Positions 18,507-27,041 of a stretch of 64,000 bases of DNA are shown one piece after another. Each line of letters starts with the position of its first letter. Positions within the stretch are counted from its first letter, which is position 1. The notes under the pieces are model-generated. The model was not told where the DNA came from, did not search any database, and saw nothing but the letters and a program-made list of their open reading frames with translations. The stretch is from Marinomonas mediterranea MMB-1 (GTDB taxonomy: Bacteria; Pseudomonadota; Gammaproteobacteria; Pseudomonadales; Marinomonadaceae): NCBI RefSeq assembly GCF_000192865.1, contig NC_015276.1, forward strand, positions 1,860,001 through 1,924,000, read 5' to 3'. A program made the position numbers and the translations under genes.

Positions 18507-19484
18507 ATGAATGCAGCTGACTTACATGATGAAGCAATAGTGATCGATGGCTTGATCTGTGCGAAATGGAACCGTGAGCTATTTGAAGATATGGCGAAAG
18601 GCAAACTGACGGCGGCAAATTGCACGGTGTCTTTCTGGGAAAACTTCGAAGGTACGGTTCGTAATGTTGTCGAAATGAATCAGCTTATTGAAGCAAATAG
18701 TGATTTGTTAACCAAGGTTTATACGACAAAAGACATTTATCGTGCCAAAGAAGAAGGTAAGACGGGTGTCATGATGGGCTTTCAAAATGCTCATGCTTTC
18801 GAAGATCAGATCGGTTATGTCCAAATCTTTAAAGACCTTGGCGTTGGAATTGTTCAAATGTGCTACAACACTCAGAACCTAGTTGGGACTGGGTGTTATG
18901 AGCGAGATGGCGGTTTATCAGGCTTTGGCCGTGAAATTGTGGCTGAGATGAACCGTGTGGGTATGCTATGTGATTTGTCTCACGTTGGGCCAAACACGGC
19001 AAAAGAAGTCATCATTGAATCGAAAAAGCCGGTCGCGTATTCCCATTGTCTTCCTTCTGGTTTGAAAGAACACCCAAGAAACCGCAGTGATGAAGAGCTT
19101 AAGTTTATCGCGGATAACGGTGGTTTTGTGGGTGTGACCATGTTCACTCCTTTCCTAAAGGCAGGAATCAACGCCACTATTGACGATTACGTCGAAGCCA
19201 TTCAATACATTTATAACATCGTGGGTGAGGATGCCATTGGCATTGGTACTGACTTTACGCAGGGACACGGCCACGATTTCTTTGAATATCTAACACATGA
19301 CAAAGGCTATGCCCGTCGTCTAACCCGTTTCGGTGAAATCATTAACCCTAAAGGCATTCGTACTGTAGGTGAGTTTCCTAATTTGACCGAAGCCTTGTTA
19401 CGTCACGGTTTTTCTGAACGACAAGTTTGCAAAATTATGGGCGATAACTGGGTCAATCTCTTAAAAGAAGTGTGGGGCGAGTAA
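18507..19484 (+). CDS. M19 (renal dipeptidase-like) protein of the dimethylglycine operon
   Basis: A 325-residue TIM-barrel protein of peptidase family M19. The family's C-terminal metal histidines appear as DLSHVG and YSHC, and IGIGTDFTQGHG corresponds to the conserved GxGxDxxG loop. The N-terminal HxD metal pair, however, is replaced (VIDGLICAKWN), and the usual Glu region reads GFQNAHAFED. It resembles the protein (PA5396 type) that sits beside dgcAB in Pseudomonas. If the binuclear zinc site is really incomplete, classical dipeptidase activity is doubtful. It starts 223 bp past the DUF2059 start and leads the operon that continues with DUF5943 and dgcA. Confidence 0.85.
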   Translation: MNAADLHDEAIVIDGLICAKWNRELFEDMAKGKLTAANCTVSFWENFEGTVRNVVEMNQLIEANSDLLTKVYTTKDIYRAKEEGKTGVMMGFQNAHAFEDQIGYVQIFKDLGVGIVQMCYNTQNLVGTGCYERDGGLSGFGREIVAEMNRVGMLCDLSHVGPNTAKEVIIESKKPVAYSHCLPSGLKEHPRNRSDEELKFIADNGGFVGVTMFTPFLKAGINATIDDYVEAIQYIYNIVGEDAIGIGTDFTQGHGHDFFEYLTHDKGYARRLTRFGEIINPKGIRTVGEFPNLTEALLRHGFSERQVCKIMGDNWVNLLKEVWGE

Positions 19485-19550
19485 GTCTCCCTGCGCTTTA
19501 TTATCACGTTTTAGACGATATACACATTTATAGAATTAAGGGTCACAACA

Positions 19551-20081
19551 ATGAGTACACATGCACCAGAAATGCCAATTGAAGTAAATGATGAAACCGG
19601 TGTTTGGACAACAGATGCATTGCCTATGCTGTATGTTCCTCGCCACTTCTTTGTAAATAACCATATGGGAATTGAAGAAGAAATCGGTGCAGAGCGTTAC
19701 GCAGATATTTTGTATAAAGCAGGTCATAAATCTGCATTTTACTGGTGTGAGAAAGAAGCAGAGCTGCATGGCTTCAAAGGCGAAGAGATTTGGCACCATT
19801 ACCTAAAACGCCTTTCTCAGCGCGGCTGGGGGATCTTTGTTACAGAAGAGCTGGATGTCGAAAAAGGGACAGCGAAAGTTCGTTTAGAGAACTCTTGCTT
19901 CGTTTATCAGTATGGCAAAGTTAACCGTAAAGTTGACTACATGTTTACTGGCTGGTTTGCAGGTGCATTGGATCAGGTTGCGGGTAACTTAGGTTTCCCT
20001 GTACGTACTAAAGCAGTGCAGACGCAAAGTGGTGCCGAAGACGGTTGCGACGTGGGGTATTTTGAGGTGACACCTATTTAG
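19551..20081 (+). CDS. DUF5943 / V4R-like protein upstream of dgcA
   Basis: A 176-residue cytoplasmic protein without signal or membrane segment. It matches the protein (PA5397 type) found between the M19-like gene and dgcA in Pseudomonas. It resembles the 4-vinyl-reductase/V4R ligand-binding fold: GIEEEIGAERYADILYKAG, then the W-rich helix, and a C-terminal FTGWFAGALDQVAGNLG. Two conserved-looking cysteines occur (FYWCEK, GCDVG). No enzymatic role is known; a small-molecule-binding or assembly role is a guess from the fold. Confidence 0.75.
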   Translation: MSTHAPEMPIEVNDETGVWTTDALPMLYVPRHFFVNNHMGIEEEIGAERYADILYKAGHKSAFYWCEKEAELHGFKGEEIWHHYLKRLSQRGWGIFVTEELDVEKGTAKVRLENSCFVYQYGKVNRKVDYMFTGWFAGALDQVAGNLGFPVRTKAVQTQSGAEDGCDVGYFEVTPI

Positions 20082-20100
20082 TTAGGTTTTTCAAGACGTA

Positions 20101-20269
20101 GACCCCCTCCCAACCTCCCCCTTATAAAGGGGGAGGAGAAAAACAGATTGACTCTCCCAGTGCTAAGGGGAGAGAAACAGATAGACCCTCCCACTACTAA
20201 GGGGGGGAAATATAGGCAGAAGTATTTCCGTTTCCCTCCCCTTAATAAGGGGAGGGTTAGGGAGGGGTC
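20101..20269. repeat. REP-like composite element with four hairpins
   Basis: Four C-rich/G-rich stem-loops lie in a row: 20114-20136 (perfect 10-bp stem, loop ATA), 20152-20174 (7 bp), 20186-20207 (7 bp with one T-G pair) and 20234-20256 (perfect 10-bp stem, loop AAT). The outer ends are inverted copies (GACCCCCTCCCAACC... against ...GGGTTAGGGAGGGGTC). Bases 20249-20267 also fit a G-quadruplex pattern, GGGG-A-GGG-TTA-GGG-A-GGGG. It lies in the 338-bp gap between the DUF5943 gene and dgcA and may act as an mRNA stabiliser or partial terminator. The rest of the gap (20270-20419) shows nothing certain. Confidence 0.75.
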
Positions 20270-20419
20270 GTAAGTAATAAGCAACGTCGATTGAGATTAT
20301 CTTCAAACCAAGATACTCGCCGACTAATAAAGACGAAAGGCTTATCGGGCAGAACAGGCCTTTCTGATAAACCAGATATTTGAATCATTCTAAGTTTAAG
20401 TAAGTGGGAGTTCCGTACT

Positions 20420-22483
20420 ATGTCCCAATTTGATGCGCTATTTCAGCCACTCAATATTAATAAACTCACTATTCGTAACCGTATCGTGAGTACAGCACAC
20501 GCTGAAGTTTATGCAACTGACGGTGGTATGACCACGGACCGCTACGTAAAATACTATGAAGAAAAGGCCAAAGGTGGCTGCGGCTTATGTATCTGTGGTG
20601 GATCGAGCGTGGTTTCTATAGACAGCCCTCAAAGTTGGTGGGCGTCTGTCAATCTGTCAACAGATCGAATTATTCCTCATTTCCAAAACCTTGCCGATGC
20701 GGTTCATAAGCACGGTGGCAAGATCATGATTCAAATCACCCATATGGGTCGTCGTTCACGCTGGGACGGTGAAAACTGGCCTAACCTAATGTCTCCTTCT
20801 GGTATTCGTGAGCCCGTTCACCGTGCGACTTGTAAAACGATTGAAGTAGAAGAAATTTGGCGAGTTATTGGTGATTTCGTTCAGGCTGCGCGCCGTGCGA
20901 AAGAAGGTGGGTTAGACGGTGTAGAGTTGTCTGCTGTTCACCAACATATGATTGACCAATTTTGGTCTCCTCGTGTGAACAAACGTACCGATGAGTGGGG
21001 CGGCACATTTGAAGGTCGAATGAAGTTTGGTATGGAAGTACTGAAAGCCGTCCGCGAAGAAGTCGGGCCAGATTTTGCTGTTGGTCTGCGTATTACGGGC
21101 GATGAGTTCCATCCAGATGGCCTTAATCATGACGACATGAAACAGATTGCTCAATACTACGATGCGACTGGAATGGTTGACTATTTTGGTGTTGTGGGTT
21201 CAGGGTGTGATACGCACAATACGCTAGCAAACGTTATTCCGAATATGAGCTATCCGCCAGAGCCGTTCTTACATTTAGCGGCTGGTATTAAAGAAGTCGT
21301 AAGTGTTCCTGTTATTCATGCGCAAAACATCAAAGATCCAAATCAGGCTAAGCGTATTGTTGAGGCTGGTTACGTGGATTTTGTTGGGATGACTCGTGCA
21401 CACATTGCAGACCCACACTTTATTGCAAAAATCAAAATGGATCAGGTTGATCAAATACGCCAATGTGTTGGTGCTAACTATTGTATCGACCGTCAATACC
21501 AAGGCTTAGACGTGTTGTGTATTCAAAACGCAGCGACTTCTCGTGAGTATATGGGTCTTCCACATATTATTGAAAAAACGGAAGGGCCAATTCGCAATAT
21601 CGTTGTAATCGGTGGTGGCCCTGGTGGGATGGAAGCAGCTCGTGTAGCCGCTGAACGAGGTCATAAAGTCACTCTGATTGAAAAAGCCGAAGAATTGGGT
21701 GGACAGGTTACGCTTGCATCGAAAGCACCTCAACGAGATCAAATTGCAGGCATCACTCGCTGGTTAGCGATGGAGCTTGATCGTCTGGGTGTGGATGTTC
21801 GATTGGGAACGTCTGCCGACGAAGCACTTATTCGTGAGTTCAATCCTGATGTATGTATATTGGCAACGGGTGGAATCCCATTTTTAGAACAGAACCCAGA
21901 GTGGGGGGCTGAAGAAGGTCTCGTCGTATCTTCTTGGGATATTCTAAGCGGTGCGGTTGAACCCGGCAAAAATGTACTGATTTACGATACGATCTGTGAA
22001 TTCTCAGGCATGTCAGCAGCGGATTATTTGGCTGCGAAAGGTTCGCTTGTCGAATTGGTAACGGATGATATCAAACCCGGTGTAGGGATTGGTGGAACGA
22101 CGTTCCCAACGTATTACCGTTCTTTGTACGAAAAAGAAGTGATCATGACGTCTGACATGATCTTAGACAAAGTGTATCGCGAAGGCGAAAGCTTAGTCGC
22201 AGTGCTTGAGAATGAGTACACCGGCCAAAAAGAAGAGCGCGTTGTCGATCAAATTGTGGTTGAAAACGGCACTCGTCCAAACGAAGCGCTCTACTACGCA
22301 TTGAAAGCAGAGTCTGTAAACAAAGGTCAGATTGATGTTGAAGCGTTATTTGACATCAAGCCACAGCCAATTCTTTCAGAAGCAGCGGATGGCATGATTT
22401 TGTGGCGTTTGGGTGATTGTGTTTCTCAACGTAATACCCATGCAGCTATGTACGATGCGTTGAGATTGTGTAAAGACTTATAG
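20420..22483 (+). CDS. dgcA: Dimethylglycine demethylase subunit A (TMADH/OYE-like)
   Basis: A 687-residue FMN/[4Fe-4S]/FAD oxidoreductase of the trimethylamine dehydrogenase/2,4-dienoyl-CoA reductase family. Residues 1-340 form an FMN TIM barrel (MIQITHMGRRSRWDG; VHQHMIDQFWSPRVNKRTDEWGG split over 173-195). The cluster region is CVGANYC...C (Cys349, Cys355, Cys367); the position of the second TMADH cysteine is Ala352. From 393 a nucleotide-binding domain begins IVVIGGGPGGMEAARVAAE. Order and similarity match dgcA of Pseudomonas, which converts dimethylglycine to sarcosine, passing electrons to the downstream ETF and DgcB. Confidence 0.9.
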   Translation: MSQFDALFQPLNINKLTIRNRIVSTAHAEVYATDGGMTTDRYVKYYEEKAKGGCGLCICGGSSVVSIDSPQSWWASVNLSTDRIIPHFQNLADAVHKHGGKIMIQITHMGRRSRWDGENWPNLMSPSGIREPVHRATCKTIEVEEIWRVIGDFVQAARRAKEGGLDGVELSAVHQHMIDQFWSPRVNKRTDEWGGTFEGRMKFGMEVLKAVREEVGPDFAVGLRITGDEFHPDGLNHDDMKQIAQYYDATGMVDYFGVVGSGCDTHNTLANVIPNMSYPPEPFLHLAAGIKEVVSVPVIHAQNIKDPNQAKRIVEAGYVDFVGMTRAHIADPHFIAKIKMDQVDQIRQCVGANYCIDRQYQGLDVLCIQNAATSREYMGLPHIIEKTEGPIRNIVVIGGGPGGMEAARVAAERGHKVTLIEKAEELGGQVTLASKAPQRDQIAGITRWLAMELDRLGVDVRLGTSADEALIREFNPDVCILATGGIPFLEQNPEWGAEEGLVVSSWDILSGAVEPGKNVLIYDTICEFSGMSAADYLAAKGSLVELVTDDIKPGVGIGGTTFPTYYRSLYEKEVIMTSDMILDKVYREGESLVAVLENEYTGQKEERVVDQIVVENGTRPNEALYYALKAESVNKGQIDVEALFDIKPQPILSEAADGMILWRLGDCVSQRNTHAAMYDALRLCKDL

Positions 22484-22488
22484 CGTTA

Positions 22489-22523
22489 TTCTCCCCCCTC
22501 CTGTTTTTAAAGAGAGGGGAGAA
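22489..22523 (+). other. Hairpin between dgcA and dgcB
   Basis: An 8-bp stem (TTCTCCCC/GGGGAGAA) with a 19-base loop, 5 bp past the dgcA stop. Its C-rich/G-rich arms resemble the REP-like element upstream of dgcA, so it may be a degenerate single copy. No T-tract follows, so it is more likely a stability or spacing feature than a terminator. Confidence 0.35.
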
Positions 22524-22616
22524 AGCGCTTTATGATGCACGATGGCTCGATCTGATGTTCCCTCTCTTTTAACGGCGGGAACACGTACAAAACCTGCTAT
22601 GTTAATGGGGTAGGAA

Positions 22617-24542
22617 ATGATTTTTGACTGGTTACCTTCTGTTTTAATTGCAATCGTGTTGATGTTGGCAGTCGTAGGGGCGGTACGCAGAATTTCTCTT
22701 TGGCGTGCTGGTCAGCCTTCACCCGTGAATATTATCGCGGGTTTAATGGCAATGCCGAAACGTTATTTGCACGACCTCCATCATGTGGTTGAGCGTGACA
22801 AATACATGTCCAGAACCCACGTCGCGACAGGTGGCGGTTTTGTTTTAGCGATGGCGCTGGTCATTTTAGTCCACCTATTTGGTGTCGACAGTAAAATACT
22901 GGCTTGGGCGCTTTTGGCTGCGTTAGTGATGATGTTCACGGGCGCTATTTTTGTTTTCAAGCGTCGTCGTAACCCGCCGTCTCGTTTGTCTAAAGGCCCT
23001 TGGATGCGCCTTCCTAAGAGCTTGATGACGTTTGCCGTTACCTTTTTTGTATTGACACTTCCTGCCGCTGGTATCTTGCCTGATGGCACAGGGAACGTCT
23101 TATTGACACTGGTTTTGTCCGCGTTAATTCTTATAAGCCTTGGTGAAATGCTGTTTGGTATGACATGGGGTGGACCTATGAAACACGCATTCGCTGGTGC
23201 TTTACATTTAGCATTTCACCGTCGTCAGGAGCGATTTGGTGGCGGGCGATCAACCGGACTAAAACCTGCTGAATTAGGCGTCGAAGTTCACGGTGTTTCT
23301 AAACCAACCGATTTTAAATGGAACCAGCTTTTGGGCTTCGATGCCTGCGTTCAATGTGGTCGTTGTGAAGCCATGTGTCCGGCGTTTGCAGCTGGGCAAC
23401 CGCTTAATCCGAAGAAATTGATTCAGGACATGGTCGTAGGGCTAGCAGGCGGAACAGATGCCAATTACGCAGGTTCACATTACCCAGATCCTCAAGGTAA
23501 AGGTCGTGAACCTGGCAGCGCGAAAGGGTCGCCAACCGAAGTAATTACGGCTGGGCTTGTCGATGCCGAAACGCTGTGGTCCTGTACTACGTGTCGTGCT
23601 TGTGTCGAAGAGTGTCCAATGATGATTGAGCATGTTGATGCCATTGTCGACATGCGCCGTTTTCTCACGATGGAAAAAGGTGAAACCCCTAATAAGGGTG
23701 CAGAAGTGCTCGATAACATCATCGCAACAGACAATCCAAACGGTTATGCGCCGGGCAGCCGTACAAACTGGGCGGCGGATCAAAACCTAAATGTCATGCG
23801 AGACGTGAAAAAAGCAGAGGTTCTATTTTGGGTTTCTGATGGCGCGTTCGATATGCGTAGCCAGCGTATATTGCGTTCATTTGTGAAGTTACTGAAAGCC
23901 GCGAATGTTGATGTTGCGATTTTGGGAGATGAAGAACGAGACAGTGGTGATGTTGCCCGTAGACTCGGTGATGATGCAACGTTCCAAAACTTAGCGAAAC
24001 GCAATCTTCAGACCTTGTCTCAGTACGAATTTAAGACGATCGTAACCACCGACCCACACGCATTTCATTGCCTACGCAATGAATACGGGGATTTTGGATC
24101 GGATGCGCTTGATAATGTTGAAGTACTGCATCACACCACGTATCTAAATCGTTTGGTGCAAGATGGCAAATTGAAACTGGATACTTTTAAAGGTGGTACG
24201 GTTACTTATCACGATCCCTGTTACTTAGGTCGTTACAACGGTGAATATGAAGCGCCGAGAGAGTTGTTACGCTCAATGGGAATTGAGGTTGCCGAAATGG
24301 AGCGTTCAGGATTCCGTTCTCGCTGCTGTGGCGGTGGCGGTGGTGCACCCATTACCGATATTCCAGGTGAAAAGCGCATCGCGGACATGCGTGTAGAAGA
24401 TGCGAAAGAAACACAGGCAGATTTAATTGCAGTAGGGTGCCAACAATGTACTGCAATGCTTGAAGGAGTCGTTGAGCCGAGACCTGAAATTCGCGATATT
24501 GCAGAAATACTGGTAGATCAATTGATAGAGGAGGTTCACTGA
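22617..24542 (+). CDS. dgcB: Dimethylglycine demethylase subunit B, membrane Fe-S/CCG protein
   Basis: A 641-residue inner-membrane electron-transfer protein. About five hydrophobic segments lie at residues 7-24, 72-92, 94-114, 137-155 and 166-185. Two [4Fe-4S] motifs follow: CVQCGRCEAMC (Cys244, 247, 250, 254) and CTTCRACVEEC (Cys323, 326, 329, 333). The C-terminal half has heterodisulfide-reductase-like CCG segments (DPCYLGRYNG, SRCCGGGGG, GCQQC). This architecture (membrane anchor, bis-[4Fe-4S], CCG) fits an ETF-to-quinone link for DgcA. Its stop overlaps the next start (TGATG). Confidence 0.88.
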   Translation: MIFDWLPSVLIAIVLMLAVVGAVRRISLWRAGQPSPVNIIAGLMAMPKRYLHDLHHVVERDKYMSRTHVATGGGFVLAMALVILVHLFGVDSKILAWALLAALVMMFTGAIFVFKRRRNPPSRLSKGPWMRLPKSLMTFAVTFFVLTLPAAGILPDGTGNVLLTLVLSALILISLGEMLFGMTWGGPMKHAFAGALHLAFHRRQERFGGGRSTGLKPAELGVEVHGVSKPTDFKWNQLLGFDACVQCGRCEAMCPAFAAGQPLNPKKLIQDMVVGLAGGTDANYAGSHYPDPQGKGREPGSAKGSPTEVITAGLVDAETLWSCTTCRACVEECPMMIEHVDAIVDMRRFLTMEKGETPNKGAEVLDNIIATDNPNGYAPGSRTNWAADQNLNVMRDVKKAEVLFWVSDGAFDMRSQRILRSFVKLLKAANVDVAILGDEERDSGDVARRLGDDATFQNLAKRNLQTLSQYEFKTIVTTDPHAFHCLRNEYGDFGSDALDNVEVLHHTTYLNRLVQDGKLKLDTFKGGTVTYHDPCYLGRYNGEYEAPRELLRSMGIEVAEMERSGFRSRCCGGGGGAPITDIPGEKRIADMRVEDAKETQADLIAVGCQQCTAMLEGVVEPRPEIRDIAEILVDQLIEEVH

Positions 24543-25840
24543 TGAGCGACATTATTCGTCGAGACCCTCGTACGGAGTGGATTGCACGCAATCGTTTACA
24601 TCCTTTACATGAGTCTGTAATCAATACAAACGCCGGAGAGGTGCGTGGGCCGACTGGATTACTTAGAAAGAACCCTCACAAGGTCGGATTTATTGGACCG
24701 AACGGTATCAAACGAATAGATCGACTTAAAGGCAACGGACAAGGTGCTGGCGCCGTTGGCAGAGGAAAATCAAGCGCTAACGAGCCTGTTCTTGCGTTGC
24801 ATCAGATAGAAACACCTGATTTTTATATCATGGTGGCACCCGATCTAGTGGGTGGCAGATTAACAAGCCATGATAAAGACGTTCTTGGGTTGGCTCATAA
24901 GCTATGTAGAACGTATGAAGCGGATGAAAGAGATCAAGGGCGAAGTTCACAGGGTGCCGTTGTCGCTGTGTGTTTTGGCGAGATGAAAGAAGAGTCTTTG
25001 GATCTAGCGGGTGTAGACCGTCTGATTCACCTTCAAAATGATGTGTTTGAAGGCTTTGCTCCAGAAGCTCGCCTAGAAGCAGTCGCTCAAATTGAGCAAA
25101 TGTATCAACCTAAGCATTGGCTATTTCCGGACAGTATCCACGGTGGAGCGGATCTTGGAAGCAGGCTTTCTGCCCGCTTGGGCGAACGTCCAGCCGTGCA
25201 AGCTTGGCAAGTAGACACACAAAATACTGTCTGCCGTGGTGCTTCATCTAGTATTGATATCACTCGGGTAACACCGCGTATTTTGCTGTTATTGGAAGAA
25301 TGCGGTGATGCAATAGATGAAACTCGTCACGAAGCTAAAGCATTGGATGTCGATGCTGTCGAAGTGAGCGCAGTTAACATCGTCGATCACGGTTTAATGG
25401 ATGTTGATCCAAATGCTATCCCTCTTGCTGAAGCAGAATTTATTCTCTCAGCAGGTAATGGTATTCACAACTGGGAGCAATTTCACGACGCTGCGAAGGC
25501 TTTGGGCGCGACTGAAGGCGCGAGCCGGGTCGCGGTTGATGATGGTTATATGCCAAGATTCAGACAGGTTGGTGCAACAGGAACATGGGTTACGGCTCGC
25601 GTTTACGTTGCTGTGGGGATTTCTGGCGCTATTCAGCATATGCAAGGCATTGGTCAATGCGACAAAGTCGTTGCGATTAACACAGACTCAGGATGCGACA
25701 TGGTGAAACGTGCCGCTTTGAGTGTGATTGGTGATAGTGAAGAAATTCTCGAAGAATTAGTAAAAATTGTTCATGCCCATAAGGGGCAAGTCTCTCCTGA
25801 GGGAGAAACATTAGAAAAGGGGTCTGAGCATGCAGCCTAA
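24542..25840 (+). CDS. Electron transfer flavoprotein alpha-like subunit (dgc-linked)
   Basis: A 432-residue, FixB-type ETF subunit. The FAD-binding C-terminal domain is clear: FRQVGATGTWVTARVYVAVG, ISGAIQHMQGIGQCDKVVAI and NTDSG. The N-terminal 85 residues (RRDPRTEWIARNRLHPLHES onward) are an extension not found in housekeeping EtfA, and the protein is about 110 residues longer than usual. It is translationally coupled to dgcB and, with the next gene, should accept electrons from DgcA and possibly deliver them to DgcB. This matches the PA5400 type in Pseudomonas. Confidence 0.88.
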   Translation: MSDIIRRDPRTEWIARNRLHPLHESVINTNAGEVRGPTGLLRKNPHKVGFIGPNGIKRIDRLKGNGQGAGAVGRGKSSANEPVLALHQIETPDFYIMVAPDLVGGRLTSHDKDVLGLAHKLCRTYEADERDQGRSSQGAVVAVCFGEMKEESLDLAGVDRLIHLQNDVFEGFAPEARLEAVAQIEQMYQPKHWLFPDSIHGGADLGSRLSARLGERPAVQAWQVDTQNTVCRGASSSIDITRVTPRILLLLEECGDAIDETRHEAKALDVDAVEVSAVNIVDHGLMDVDPNAIPLAEAEFILSAGNGIHNWEQFHDAAKALGATEGASRVAVDDGYMPRFRQVGATGTWVTARVYVAVGISGAIQHMQGIGQCDKVVAINTDSGCDMVKRAALSVIGDSEEILEELVKIVHAHKGQVSPEGETLEKGSEHAA

Positions 25841-26600
25841 TGTAATCAGCCTTGTTTCGATTGGACGTCATCCTCAATCGGGAAGAGCTCGCCGCTCTGA
25901 ACAGGATGCAAGAGCGTTGGAGCTCGGACTTAAACTGTCTGGCACTAATCTACGCGTTGCTCACGCGGGAAACCCTCAAGACGCTGTGTTGCGACAATAC
26001 GCGGGAATGGGATTGAAAGAAATGACCGTTCTTAAGCAATCGGTCGAAGTGGATGTGATTCCTAGTCTTCGCCACTATATCGAGTCTCAGTCCGCTCAGA
26101 TAGCGCTACTGGGTGTTCGCTCAGAAAGTGGCGAGTCGTCAGGGATGGTGCCTTATATCTTGGCGGAATCTCTGGGTTGGCCTATTGTGTCTCGTGTTGC
26201 TGATATTGTTTCTGTCGAAAACGGCATAGCGGAGGTATTACTCGCATTACCACGCGGTCAAAGACGTGCCGTATCAGTGAGATTGCCGTTTATTGCGACG
26301 GTCGACAATGCCGCTCCGGCTCCGCGTCAAACGGCGTATGGACCCGCTCAACGTGCAAAAATTGATGTCATTGACGTACCTGAAGTACAGGATGAACTTC
26401 GTGTTAACTGGAGTGAAGCACCCGCTAAACCTCGTCCAAAACGTTTGAAAGTCGTAAAGGCGAAAACCGCAGCAGAGCGTTTCAAGGCTGCGACGGCTAA
26501 AGCGCAAGGCGGTTCGGGTAAAGTGATGAGCGATGAAAGTGCGGAGGAAAAAGCACAAGCGATCTTTGATCTTCTAATAGAAGAAAAAGTAATTCGCTAG
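25830..26600 (+). CDS. Electron transfer flavoprotein beta-like subunit (dgc-linked)
   Basis: A 256-residue FixA/EtfB-like partner of the preceding gene, whose end it overlaps by 11 bp. Residues 1-190 show the ETF beta pattern (VSIGRHPQSGRARRSEQDARA split over 8-28; MVPYILAESLGWPIVSRVAD). The C-terminal part (about 205-256) is a basic, Ala/Lys-rich tail ending in VMSDESAEEKAQAIFDLLIE, unlike housekeeping EtfB. It is the last gene of the dgc block; no obvious intrinsic terminator follows. Confidence 0.85.
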   Translation: MQPNVISLVSIGRHPQSGRARRSEQDARALELGLKLSGTNLRVAHAGNPQDAVLRQYAGMGLKEMTVLKQSVEVDVIPSLRHYIESQSAQIALLGVRSESGESSGMVPYILAESLGWPIVSRVADIVSVENGIAEVLLALPRGQRRAVSVRLPFIATVDNAAPAPRQTAYGPAQRAKIDVIDVPEVQDELRVNWSEAPAKPRPKRLKVVKAKTAAERFKAATAKAQGGSGKVMSDESAEEKAQAIFDLLIEEKVIR

Positions 26601-26647
26601 GGAAGGTGGCAACAAGTCCGCTGGCGTCAGTGTCTGGACAATTCTTA
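26601..26647 (+). repeat. Diverged dispersed repeat, copy 1
   Basis: About 45 bp right after the etfB-like stop (GGAAGGTGGCAACAAGTCC... GTGTCTGGACAATTCTTA) matches 27157-27204 (GGAAGGTATGAACAAGTCC... GTGTGGATAACGCTTC) with scattered substitutions, in the same orientation. Function unknown; it may be a remnant of a short mobile or REP-type sequence. Confidence 0.45.
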
Positions 26648-26804
26648 GTAAGTGATAACTCTTAATAAATGATACTTGTAGAACCGCCTGCTATTTATGC
26701 GGAGTAGCTTCTACCCTTACTGAACCGTTATTGTTTATACTAATGATTTATTGCACATACAGTGTGAATGCACAGTGCGAATATTCGATTAGAGAAATAA
26801 GATT

Positions 26805-27041
26805 ATGATGATTGTTGATTTAGTCGACGAAGTTGACTTTAAAGAAATGCTAAAAAACAGTGGCGTGCCAATCACTGACGATATGTCGCTTGAGCAGGTA
26901 CAGCTTGAGACGATCCAGTGGAAAGCGCAGTCTGAGGCGTTTTCCATCAAGTTAAATGCCTTAATCTCAGAGCTTAGCGACGACCAAATTACCGTGCTTC
27001 CCGATGTTCAGAATGTCATAGACTATCTCAAAACACATTAA
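26805..27041 (+). CDS. Small acidic hypothetical protein
   Basis: A 78-residue cytoplasmic protein starting at tandem ATGs after GAGAAATAAG. It has no signal or membrane segment and is acidic and probably helical. The C-terminal half (ALISELSDDQITVLPDVQNVIDYLKT) loosely recalls small carrier- or chaperone-like folds, but there is no Ser in a phosphopantetheine-like DSL context. No family is recognised. It stands alone between the dgc operon and fliD. Confidence 0.55.
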   Translation: MMIVDLVDEVDFKEMLKNSGVPITDDMSLEQVQLETIQWKAQSEAFSIKLNALISELSDDQITVLPDVQNVIDYLKTH

